This document shows positions 1 through 6,006 of a stretch of 7,033 bases of DNA, one piece after another. The notes under the pieces are model-generated. The model was not told the DNA's origin. It saw nothing but the letters and a program-made list of their open reading frames with translations, and did no database searches. Origin of the DNA: an uncultured Propionibacteriaceae bacterium (GTDB taxonomy: Bacteria; Actinomycetota; Actinomycetes; Propionibacteriales; Propionibacteriaceae); the NCBI GenBank assembly GCA_936924635.1, contig CAKZHP010000009.1:1-7033 (forward strand), in the 5' to 3' direction. Position 1 is the first letter of the stretch, and each line of letters opens with the position of its first letter. The position numbers and the translations under genes were made by a program.

Positions 1-1365
1 GCCACGGTGGTGGCGGTGGACGGCAGCGACTCCGACGCCACCCGCGAGGCCGCCGGGATGCTTGACGTGCTGGGAGCCGACGTACGGACGGGGGCCGGCG
101 CCACCGACGGCCTGCCCGAGGGCGTCGACCTGGTCATCACCTCACCGGGCTGGCGGCCCACGGCGCCGCTCCTGCGGGCGGCCGAGCGCAGGGGCGTGCC
201 GGTGTGGGGCGACGTGGAGCTGGCCTGGCGCCTGCAGGACCCGGAGAAGCGGGTGCCCTGGCTGGCCGTGACCGGCACCAACGGCAAGACCACCACCACC
301 CAGATGCTGGAGTCGATGCTGCTCGCGGCCGGCCTCAAGGCGGCCGCCGTCGGCAACATCGGGCGCCCGGTGCTGGAGGCGATGGCCGACGACGTCGACT
401 ACGACGTGTACGCGGTGGAGCTCTCCAGCTTCCAGCTGCACTGGAGCCACTCGCTGGCGCTGCACTCCGCGGTCGTCCTCAACCTCGAGGAGGACCACCT
501 GGAGTGGTACGCGGACTCCGCCGACTGGCCCGGGGGCCGGGACCCCATGGCGGCGTACGCGTTCGACAAGTCGCGCATCTACGAGCGGGTCACCCACTCC
601 TGCGTGTACAACGCCGACGCCCCCGTCACGGAACGCATGGTCGAGGACGCCGACGTCACCGACGGGGCCCGGGCGATCGGCTTCACGACGGGCACGCCGG
701 CGGTCTCGATGCTCGGCGTGGTGGACGACCTGATCGTCGACCGGGCCTTCATCCCGCAGCGTCGCGACTCCGCCATCGAGCTGGCGAAGATCTCCGACGT
801 CACCCCGTACGCGCCGCACAACATCGCCAACGCGCTCGCGGCCGCGGCGCTGGCCCGCTCGTACGGCGTGCCGCCGGCAGCGGTCGCGCAGGGCCTGCGG
901 TCGCTGAACCTGGGTGGCCACCGCATCCAGACCGTCGCCGAGGCCGGCGGAGTGACCTGGGTCGACGACTCCAAGGCCACGAACCCCCACGCCGCCGACA
1001 GCAGCCTGCGGGCGTTCGAGCCGGTGGTCTGGATCGCCGGCGGGCAGGCCAAGGGCACCAGCTTCAACACGCTCGTCGAGCGTCACCGCGACCGGCTGCG
1101 CGGCGTGGTGCTGCTGGGGGCCGACCGCGAGGTGATCGCGGCCGCCCTGGCCCGACACGCGCCCGACGTCCCGGTCATCACGGTCTCCAGACCAGACACT
1201 GGGGCCATGGAGGAGGTCGTCGCCGCAGCCCGTTCCCTGGCCCAGCCCGGTGACACCGTGCTGCTCGCGCCCGGGTGTGCCTCCAAGGACATGTGGTCGG
1301 GCTACGACGCGCGGGGCGACGACTTCGTCCGCGCGGTGAAGGCCCTCACCGCAGGCGAGACGTAA
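1..1365 (+). CDS. murD: UDP-N-acetylmuramoyl-L-alanine--D-glutamate ligase MurD (5'-truncated)
   Basis: Cytoplasmic ATP-dependent Mur ligase that adds D-Glu to UDP-MurNAc-L-Ala. The reading frame is open from base 1 and ends at TAA 1363-1365, giving 454 visible residues. The first 30-50 residues, with the glycine-rich Rossmann loop, are missing upstream. The GTG at 7 is in frame but is probably internal. Visible-residue landmarks are the ATP P-loop GTNGKTT 92-98, ELSSFQL 140-146, NLEEDHLEW 161-169, the likely carbamylated lysine K190 in FDKSRIYE, the adenine-contact motif HNIAN 273-277, GGHRI near 305, DSKATN 323-328 opening the C-terminal ligand domain, and PGCASKD with DARGDDF near the end. 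SSFQL and DSKATN separate it from MurC, MurE and MurF. About ten extra residues lie between DHL and K190 compared with the usual spacing. ftsW follows after 7 bp. Confidence 0.95.
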   Translation, partial: ATVVAVDGSDSDATREAAGMLDVLGADVRTGAGATDGLPEGVDLVITSPGWRPTAPLLRAAERRGVPVWGDVELAWRLQDPEKRVPWLAVTGTNGKTTTTQMLESMLLAAGLKAAAVGNIGRPVLEAMADDVDYDVYAVELSSFQLHWSHSLALHSAVVLNLEEDHLEWYADSADWPGGRDPMAAYAFDKSRIYERVTHSCVYNADAPVTERMVEDADVTDGARAIGFTTGTPAVSMLGVVDDLIVDRAFIPQRRDSAIELAKISDVTPYAPHNIANALAAAALARSYGVPPAAVAQGLRSLNLGGHRIQTVAEAGGVTWVDDSKATNPHAADSSLRAFEPVVWIAGGQAKGTSFNTLVERHRDRLRGVVLLGADREVIAAALARHAPDVPVITVSRPDTGAMEEVVAAARSLAQPGDTVLLAPGCASKDMWSGYDARGDDFVRAVKALTAGET

Positions 1366-1368
1366 GGG
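1364..1368 (+). promoter_or_regulatory. Possible ribosome binding site of ftsW (AAGGG)
   Basis: AAGGG lies 4 nt before the ATG at 1373 and overlaps the murD TAA stop. The spacing is shorter than usual, so initiation may depend on ribosomes terminating on murD. That last point is inference. Confidence 0.45.
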
Positions 1369-1372
1369 TCAC

Positions 1373-2623
1373 ATGGCGCTCCTCACTTCCCCCAGGACGC
1401 TCGACCAGTCTCGCCCCGGCAACAGCGCTGTCGGTCTGCTGCGGCACGCGCTCGGGCTGCCCCTGACGAGCCTCTACCTGGTGCTGACCTCCGCCGGTCT
1501 GCTGCTCGGGCTGGGCACGCTGATGGTGCTGTCGGCCTCCAGCGTGTACGCGGAGGTGAACACCGGCGACTCGTACTACTTCGTCAAGCGCCACCTGTTC
1601 TTCCTCCTGCTCGGCCTCGTGACCGCCTGGGTGATCACGAGGCTGTCGCCGAAGACGCTGCGGTTCCTCGCCTGGCCGGCGCTGCTGGGGTCGACGGTGC
1701 TGCTGCTCTTGACGTTCGTGCCCGGCCTGGGCGTCACCATCGCCGGCAACCGCAACTGGGTGCAGTTCGGCACCCCGCTGCTGCGGTTCCAGCCCTCGGA
1801 GTTCGCCAAGGTCGCCATCATCGTGTGGGGGGCCGACAACCTGGCCCGCAAGGAGAAGATCCTCGGCCGGCCGAAGGAGCTCGTGCCCTTCCTGGTCTTC
1901 ACCTCGATCCTGATCGGGCTGGTGGTCCTGCAGCGCGACCTCGGCACCGCCATCATCATGGCCGGCATCGTGGTGCTGGTCCTCTTCTTCACCGGTGCCC
2001 CGCTGCGTCTGCTGGCTCTGCTGTTCGGGGGCGTCGGGCTGGCGGCCGGCGGTCTGGTGCTCACCTCCGCGAACCGCATGAGCCGGGTGCTGGCCTTCCT
2101 CGACCCCAGCGCCGACATCGAGGGCGTGAACCAGCAGCCGCTGCGCGGGATCTACTCGCTCGCCTCCGGCGGCTGGTGGGGGCTGGGGCTCGGAGCGAGC
2201 AAGCAGAAGTGGGGCATGCTCGTCGAGGCGCACACCGACTACGTGTTCGCGATCGTGGGGGAGGAGCTCGGCCTCATGGGCACCCTCGCGGTGATCGCGC
2301 TGTTCGCCACGCTCGTCTACACCGCGTTCCGCATCGGCCGCCGGTCCGACGACACCTTCAGCCGCAACGTCGCGGTCGGGGTGGGCTCCTGGTTCCTGGT
2401 GCAGGCCGTGATCAACATGGCCGTGGTGCTGCGCCTGCTGCCGGTGATCGGCGTCACGCTGCCCTTCGTGTCCTACGGTGGCACGAGCCTGCTCGCCACC
2501 ATGACCGCTCTCGGTCTGCTGGCCAGGTGCGCGCGCAACGAGCCCGCCGCCCGGCGGGCGCTCTCGGCCCGGGACAAGACGCCGCGGGCGAAGGTGACGG
2601 CCGTCGTCGACGGCCGGCGGTGA
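1373..2623 (+). CDS. ftsW: Septal peptidoglycan glycosyltransferase FtsW (SEDS family)
   Basis: 416-residue polytopic membrane protein that polymerises lipid II into septal glycan strands together with a class B PBP. After a short hydrophilic N-terminus, hydrophobic segments lie at roughly 33-55, 70-88, 97-118, 171-187, 190-207, 211-231, 290-320, 335-355 and 360-384. A basic cytoplasmic tail covers 385-416. SEDS landmarks are GNRNW 125-129, QPSEFAK 140-146, QRDLGTA 187-193, the large extracytoplasmic loop ending in GLGLGASKQKWG 270-281, EAHTD 285-289 (D289 matches the catalytic aspartate of RodA/FtsW) followed by FAIVGEELGLMG, and LPFVSYGGTS 363-372. Its place between murD and murG points to FtsW rather than RodA. 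V284 sits where a proline is usual (LPEAHTD), and R354 sits where a glycine is usual before LLPV. The ATG start is the only sensible one after the murD stop. Confidence 0.95.
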   Translation: MALLTSPRTLDQSRPGNSAVGLLRHALGLPLTSLYLVLTSAGLLLGLGTLMVLSASSVYAEVNTGDSYYFVKRHLFFLLLGLVTAWVITRLSPKTLRFLAWPALLGSTVLLLLTFVPGLGVTIAGNRNWVQFGTPLLRFQPSEFAKVAIIVWGADNLARKEKILGRPKELVPFLVFTSILIGLVVLQRDLGTAIIMAGIVVLVLFFTGAPLRLLALLFGGVGLAAGGLVLTSANRMSRVLAFLDPSADIEGVNQQPLRGIYSLASGGWWGLGLGASKQKWGMLVEAHTDYVFAIVGEELGLMGTLAVIALFATLVYTAFRIGRRSDDTFSRNVAVGVGSWFLVQAVINMAVVLRLLPVIGVTLPFVSYGGTSLLATMTALGLLARCARNEPAARRALSARDKTPRAKVTAVVDGRR

Positions 2624-2627
2624 GGAG
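2624..2627 (+). promoter_or_regulatory. Ribosome binding site of murG (GGAG)
   Basis: GGAG overlaps the end of the ftsW stop (TGAGGAG, 2621-2627) and lies 7 nt before the ATG at 2635. This standard spacing supports that start. Confidence 0.75.
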
Positions 2628-2634
2628 ACGACCG

Positions 2635-3726
2635 ATGACCCAGATCGTGCTGGCCGGTGGCGGGACGGCGGGTCACACCTCGCCGCTGATCGCCACCGCC
2701 GAGGCGTTGAAGGCTCTCGGCGACGTCGAGATCACCTGCGTGGGCACGCCCCGCGGCATCGAGTCGCGCGTGATCCCGGCGGCCGGTCTGACCCTGAGAA
2801 TGGTGCGCCCGGTGCCGTTGCCGCGCGCGCTGGAGATGGACCTGGTCACCATGCCCCCCCGGCTGGCGCTGGCGGTCGCGCAGGCCGCACGCCTGCTGCG
2901 GCAAGAGAAGGCGCAGGCGGTGGCCGGCTTCGGCGGGTACGCCTCGCTGCCGGTCTACCTGGCGGCGCGGCTGCTGCGCGTGCCGGTCGTGGTGCACGAG
3001 CAGAACGCGCTCCCAGGGCTGGCCAACAAGGTGGCGGCGCGGTTCGCACGCCACGTCTGCGTGTCGTTCCCCGACACGGGTCTGCCGCACGCCCAGTTCA
3101 CGGGGCTGCCCGTACGCCGCTCGATCGTCGACCTGGACCGGGCCGCGGCACGCCCGGCCGCCCGCCAGCGGTTCGGCCTGCCCGCGGAGGGTCCCGTGGT
3201 GCTCGTCAGCGGTGGGTCGCAGGGCGCGGCCCGGCTGAACGCCGCGACGCAGGGCGCCGCGGACCGGCTGCTGGACGCGGGCGTCTCCGTCCTGCACGTG
3301 CTGGGGCCGAAGAACATGACCCCCGCCACGATGGCCCGCACCGACGTCGGGTCGGGCGCCGTCTACCAGCCCGTCGCCTACGTGGACGCGATGGAGCAGG
3401 CGTACGCGGCGGCTGACCTGATGGTCGGCCGTTCCGGTGCCGGCACCGTCGTGGAGACCGCTGTGGTGGGGCTGCCGGCGGTGTTCGTGCCGCTGCCGCA
3501 CGGCAACGGCGAGCAGGCCCGCAACGCCGATGCGCTGGTGGCCGCGGGCGGCGCGCTTCTGGTGGCTGACAAGGAGATGACGGCCGACCGGCTGCTCGCC
3601 GAGGTGAGGCCGCTGGTGACCGACCCGGCCCGGCTGGCCCGGATGGCCGAGGCCGGCCAGGGACTGGTGCCCAGCGACGCCGCCGAGGTGGTGGCCGGGC
3701 TGATCCTCAAGGAGGCGCGGTCGTGA
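2635..3726 (+). CDS. murG: UDP-GlcNAc:lipid I N-acetylglucosaminyltransferase MurG
   Basis: 363-residue GT-B glycosyltransferase, peripheral on the inner face of the membrane. It transfers GlcNAc from UDP-GlcNAc to lipid I, making lipid II. The N-terminal domain has the first glycine loop GGGTAGH (8-14), the second loop GFGGY (98-102) and HEQN (121-124), all tied to acceptor and membrane binding. The C-terminal donor domain has SGGSQGA (192-198), RSGAGTVVE (266-274, the glutamate matching the ribose-contacting residue of E. coli MurG) and PHGNGEQARNA (288-298, the Gln and Asn positions conserved). Length is normal for the family. The ATG at 2635 has a good Shine-Dalgarno and places GGGTAGH at the expected distance. 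The last bases carry the murC Shine-Dalgarno, and its TGA is shared with the murC start (GTGA). Confidence 0.96.
   Translation: MTQIVLAGGGTAGHTSPLIATAEALKALGDVEITCVGTPRGIESRVIPAAGLTLRMVRPVPLPRALEMDLVTMPPRLALAVAQAARLLRQEKAQAVAGFGGYASLPVYLAARLLRVPVVVHEQNALPGLANKVAARFARHVCVSFPDTGLPHAQFTGLPVRRSIVDLDRAAARPAARQRFGLPAEGPVVLVSGGSQGAARLNAATQGAADRLLDAGVSVLHVLGPKNMTPATMARTDVGSGAVYQPVAYVDAMEQAYAAADLMVGRSGAGTVVETAVVGLPAVFVPLPHGNGEQARNADALVAAGGALLVADKEMTADRLLAEVRPLVTDPARLARMAEAGQGLVPSDAAEVVAGLILKEARS
3709..3715 (+). promoter_or_regulatory. Strong ribosome binding site of murC (AAGGAGG)
   Basis: AAGGAGG is a full anti-16S match inside the end of murG, 7 nt before the GTG at 3723. It is the strongest Shine-Dalgarno in the window and fixes the murC start at the 4-bp GTGA overlap. 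Confidence 0.9.
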
Positions 3727-5135
3727 CGTTGCGTACGCCCGTCGAGATCGAACCGGCCGACCAGGTCGGTGACGTGCACTTCATCGCGGTCGGTGGCGCC
3801 GGCATGAGCGGGATCGCGCAGCTGTTCGCCGAGCGCGGCGTGCACGTGTCGGGCTCCGACCGGTCGGACTCCCCGGCGCTGGCCCGGCTCCGGACGGCCG
3901 GGGTCACCACCTACGTGGGGCACGACGCCTCCCAGCTCGGCGAGGCCCGCACCGTGGTGGTCTCCACGGCCATCAAGGACGACAACCCGGAGCTGGTGGC
4001 CGCCCGGGAGCGCGGTCTGCGGGTGTGGCACCGCAGCGCCGCTCTGGCCTCGCTGATGCTGGGCTCGGCGGCCGTCTCCGTGTCGGGCACGCATGGCAAG
4101 ACCACCACCTCGGCGATGACGGCGGTGATGCTGGAGGCGGCTGGCGCCGACCCGTCGTACGTGATCGGCTCGCCTCTGCAGTCCACCGGCGCCACCGCGC
4201 ACCTGGGCGGGGGAGAGGCCTTCGTGGTCGAGGCCGACGAGTCCGACGGCAGCTTCCTGCAGTACCCGACGCAGGTCGCCGTGGTCACCAACATCGAGGC
4301 CGACCACCTGGACAACTGGGGCACCCCGGAGGCGTACGCGGCCGGTTTCGTGGCCTTCGCCACGGCCGACGGTGTCGAGGTGCTCGTCGCCGACGCCGAC
4401 GACCCCGGCTGCCGGGCGCTCATCGCCGAGGTGCGGGCCCGCGGGCAGCGGGTCGTGACGGTGGGCGAGGGTGCGGCAGCCGATGTACGGATCGGTGACG
4501 CGGCCTTCGAGGGGGCAGGTTGCCGGGCGACCCTGACCTGGGAGGGCGGCTCGCAGGACGTGGAGCTCCACGTGCCCGGCCGCTTCAACCTGCACAACGC
4601 CGCGATCGCCTTCACGGTCGGGCTGCAGCTCGACCTCGACCCGGCCGCGCTGGCGGCGGGGGCAGCGGAGTTCCGGGGCACCGAGCGCCGGTTCCAGCAG
4701 GTCGGCGAGGTCGGCGGGGTCCGGGTCGTCGACGACTACGCGCACCACCCGACCGAGGTGGCGGCCACGCTCGGCGCCGCGCGGGCGACCGGGGCGAGCC
4801 GGGTGGTCGCGGTGTTCCAGCCCCACCTGTACACGCGGACGCGGGACTTCGCGGCCGAGTTCGGGGCGGCCCTGGCGGCGGCCGACGAGGTGGTGGTCTC
4901 CGACGTGTACGCGGCGCGCGAGCTGCCCATCGCGGGGGTGACCGGTGCCCTGGTGGCCGACGCGGCCCGGGCGGCGGGCGCGACCGTCACGTACGTGCCG
5001 GAGCTGGCCGACGTCCCGGCCGCCGTCGCCGGCCTGGCCCGTCCGGGTGACCTGGTGCTCACCCTCGGCGCCGGCGACGTCACCGTGGTCGGGCCGCGGC
5101 TGGTGACCGAGCTGGAGTCGCGTCGTGCCGGCTGA
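3723..5135 (+). CDS. murC: UDP-N-acetylmuramate--L-alanine ligase MurC
   Basis: 470-residue cytoplasmic ATP-dependent ligase that adds L-Ala to UDP-MurNAc, the first step of stem-peptide assembly. The N-terminal Rossmann domain begins with VGGAGMSG (23-30), the MurC form of the UDP-binding loop. The central ATPase domain has the P-loop GTHGKTT (122-128), DESDGSF (172-178) and NIEADHLD (190-197). PGRFNLHNA (285-293) is the adenine-contact segment, with both asparagines kept (N289, N292) but F288 where a histidine is usual. The C-terminal domain has DDYAHHPTEV (337-346), FQPHLYTRT (365-373), VYAARELPIAGVTG and LGAGDVT. GTHGKT, DDYAHHPTE and FQPHLYTR separate MurC from the other Mur ligases. The length is typical, with no MurB or Ddl fusion. 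GTG start with a perfect Shine-Dalgarno; starts inside murG and ends inside ftsQ, suggesting coupled translation. Confidence 0.96.
   Translation: MTLRTPVEIEPADQVGDVHFIAVGGAGMSGIAQLFAERGVHVSGSDRSDSPALARLRTAGVTTYVGHDASQLGEARTVVVSTAIKDDNPELVAARERGLRVWHRSAALASLMLGSAAVSVSGTHGKTTTSAMTAVMLEAAGADPSYVIGSPLQSTGATAHLGGGEAFVVEADESDGSFLQYPTQVAVVTNIEADHLDNWGTPEAYAAGFVAFATADGVEVLVADADDPGCRALIAEVRARGQRVVTVGEGAAADVRIGDAAFEGAGCRATLTWEGGSQDVELHVPGRFNLHNAAIAFTVGLQLDLDPAALAAGAAEFRGTERRFQQVGEVGGVRVVDDYAHHPTEVAATLGAARATGASRVVAVFQPHLYTRTRDFAAEFGAALAAADEVVVSDVYAARELPIAGVTGALVADAARAAGATVTYVPELADVPAAVAGLARPGDLVLTLGAGDVTVVGPRLVTELESRRAG
5114..5117 (+). promoter_or_regulatory. Ribosome binding site of ftsQ (GGAG)
   Basis: GGAG within the last murC codons, 7 nt before the GTG at 5125. 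It supports the start that overlaps murC by 11 bp. Confidence 0.7.
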
Positions 5136-5856
5136 TCCCCGGGTCAAGGACGCCACCCCCCGGCTTCGTACGAAGCGGCGGGCTCAGCGCCGGCGCCGCC
5201 TGCTGCGCGCCGGGGTGGCGGTGGTGGTGCTCGCCGTGATCGGTGGGCTGGTCTACCTGGTGGGGTTCAGCCCGGTGCTCGCGGCGCGGGCCACGCGGGT
5301 GGTGGGGACGTCGCTGCTCACCCCCGAGCAGGTCACCCAGGCAGCCGCGGTGCCCCTGGGCACGCCGCTCGCCCGGCTCGACACGGGCGCGGTGGAGCGA
5401 CGGGTGCTGGCCCTGCCCGAGGCGAGGTCGGTCGACGTGTCGCGCAGCCTGCCCGGGACCGTGGTGCTGCGGGTCACGGAGCGGCAGGCCGTGTACGTGC
5501 TGTCGTCCGGGTCGCGGTTCACCATGGTGGACGCCGACGGCACCGGCTTCCACGAGGTGCCCGAGGTGACGAAGGGGATGCTCGTGGCCAACCTCGCCGC
5601 CCCCGGCGACCAGCGCGTACGGAAAGACGTGGCGACCGTGGTCACGGCGCTGCCGCCCTCGATCGGGGAGCGGGCGGTGCTGGTCAGCGCGACCTCGCCT
5701 GACCAGATCGTGATCGAGCTCTCCGGCGGCGTCCAGCTGCTGTGGGGGAGTGCCGAGCAGTCGGCCGAGAAGGCCCGCGTGGCGGCGGCCCTGCTCACCC
5801 AGCCGGGCAAGGTCTACGACGTCAGCTCGCCCAGCCACCCGGCTGTCCGTCGCTGA
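5125..5856 (+). CDS. ftsQ: Cell division protein FtsQ (DivIB family)
   Basis: 243-residue bitopic membrane protein that links early and late divisome components, usually through FtsB/FtsL-type partners. A basic cytoplasmic N-terminus (R13-R28, very Arg-rich) is followed by one membrane helix at about 29-48. The POTRA domain lies at about 49-119, opening with FSPVLAARATRVVGTSLLTPEQV and ending LPGTVVLRVTERQAV. The FtsQ C-terminal domain covers about 122-235, with GGVQLLWGSAEQ (201-212) and the YDVSSPSHPAVR ending typical of actinobacterial members. It is at the short end of the family because the cytoplasmic tail is short. The GTG start is supported by the Shine-Dalgarno at 5114; a later start would cut into the basic tail or the membrane helix. 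It overlaps murC by 11 bp and is followed by the 150-bp leader of ftsZ. Sequence conservation in this family is low, so identification also rests on position. Confidence 0.93.
   Translation: MPADPRVKDATPRLRTKRRAQRRRRLLRAGVAVVVLAVIGGLVYLVGFSPVLAARATRVVGTSLLTPEQVTQAAAVPLGTPLARLDTGAVERRVLALPEARSVDVSRSLPGTVVLRVTERQAVYVLSSGSRFTMVDADGTGFHEVPEVTKGMLVANLAAPGDQRVRKDVATVVTALPPSIGERAVLVSATSPDQIVIELSGGVQLLWGSAEQSAEKARVAAALLTQPGKVYDVSSPSHPAVRR
5163..5176. repeat. Perfect 14-bp palindrome inside the start of ftsQ
   Basis: GCTTCGTACGAAGC equals its own reverse complement and covers the codons around R13-R18, 38 nt after the ftsQ start. In RNA it could form a 5-bp stem with a GUAC loop. Function is unknown. 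By base composition one or two such palindromes are expected by chance in 7 kb, so it may mean nothing. Confidence 0.5.
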
Positions 5857-5875
5857 CACCAGCGGCGACCCTGAA

Positions 5876-5895
5876 CCTCAGGTCTAGATCTGAGG
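5876..5895 (+). promoter_or_regulatory. Near-perfect 20-bp palindrome after ftsQ (operator or RNA hairpin)
   Basis: CCTCAGGTCTAGATCTGAGG has nine of ten position pairs complementary. The exception is G5882 against T5889, which is a mismatch in a DNA palindrome but a G-U pair in + strand RNA. The RNA could fold as an 8-bp stem (5876-5883 with 5888-5895) and a CUAG loop. It starts 19 bp after the ftsQ stop. No U-tract follows, so it is not a classical intrinsic terminator. An operator, a weak terminator or an RNA processing site are all possible. Confidence 0.55.
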
Positions 5896-5937
5896 GGCCC
5901 GCGGGCGCAGGTACGTGCAGTTCCGGGGGTCGTCTCA

Positions 5938-5943
5938 TAGCCT
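5938..5943 (+). promoter_or_regulatory. Weak candidate -10 element for ftsZ (TAGCCT)
   Basis: TAGCCT fits the TAnnnT pattern of actinobacterial housekeeping promoters and lies about 64 nt before the ftsZ start. No convincing -35 hexamer is seen 16-18 bp upstream (the sequence there is around GTGCAG). If used, transcription would begin near 5950 and the leader would include the small hairpins at 5955-5980. Confidence 0.25.
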
Positions 5944-5954
5944 GACCCGGACCG

Positions 5955-5980
5955 GTGCACGGTTCCGTGCTCCTCAGCAC
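5955..5980 (+). promoter_or_regulatory. Two overlapping, mutually exclusive small hairpins in the ftsZ leader
   Basis: GCACGG (5957-5962) and CCGTGC (5965-5970) are perfect inverted arms around TT. GTGCT (5967-5971) and AGCAC (5976-5980) are perfect inverted arms around CCTC. They share bases 5967-5970, so only one can form at a time. GTGC at 5955-5958 adds a further alternative partner. The stems are only 5-6 bp, so a role is speculative. Confidence 0.35.
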
Positions 5981-5994
5981 TCTCAAGACCTATC

Positions 5995-5998
5995 AAGG
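5995..5998 (+). promoter_or_regulatory. Ribosome binding site of ftsZ (AAGG)
   Basis: AAGG, continuing as AAGGCGGG, sits 8 nt before the GTG at 6007. It is a moderate match and the best in this leader. It fits the start that gives the family N-terminus MASASQNYLAIIKV. Confidence 0.6.
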
Positions 5999-6006
5999 CG
6001 GGCTCA

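Larger units (their letters stand above)
5857..6006 (+). promoter_or_regulatory. ftsQ-ftsZ intergenic leader region
   Basis: This 150-bp stretch has no gene and is the only real gap in the cluster. It is less GC-rich than the flanking genes near 5870-5893 and 5971-5997. It contains a 20-bp near-palindrome (5876-5895), a GC palindrome GCCCGCGGGC (5897-5906), a -10-like TAGCCT (5938-5943), two overlapping small hairpins (5955-5980), a TCAAG direct repeat 10 bp apart (5983 and 5993) and the ftsZ Shine-Dalgarno. In studied actinobacteria ftsZ has its own promoters in this position. That it carries a promoter here is inferred from this and from the spacing. Confidence 0.65.

Noticed and set aside
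7..9. GTG at position 7 as the true start of murD
   Set aside because: The frame is open to base 1, and the protein would lack the first strand and glycine loop of the Rossmann domain found in all MurD. The gene is cut by the window edge.
142..1158. Long minus-strand frame opposite murD
   Set aside because: Same antisense shadow effect; no ribosome site, no recognisable domain, and full overlap with a clear murD.
2854..2860. Run of seven C bases in murG as a possible frameshift site
   Set aside because: MurG motifs before (GGGTAGH) and after (GFGGY, HEQN) are in the same frame with normal spacing, so no frameshift or sequencing error is indicated.
3378..5156. Very long stop-free minus-strand frame opposite murG, murC and the start of ftsQ
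   Set aside because: The translation is Arg/Gly/His-rich low-complexity sequence with no family motif. It is the usual antisense shadow of GC-biased third positions over well-identified genes.
5876..5900. Classical intrinsic terminator after ftsQ
   Set aside because: The hairpin is followed by GGCCCGCGGG rather than a U-rich tract. It is kept only as a possible non-canonical terminator or regulatory site.
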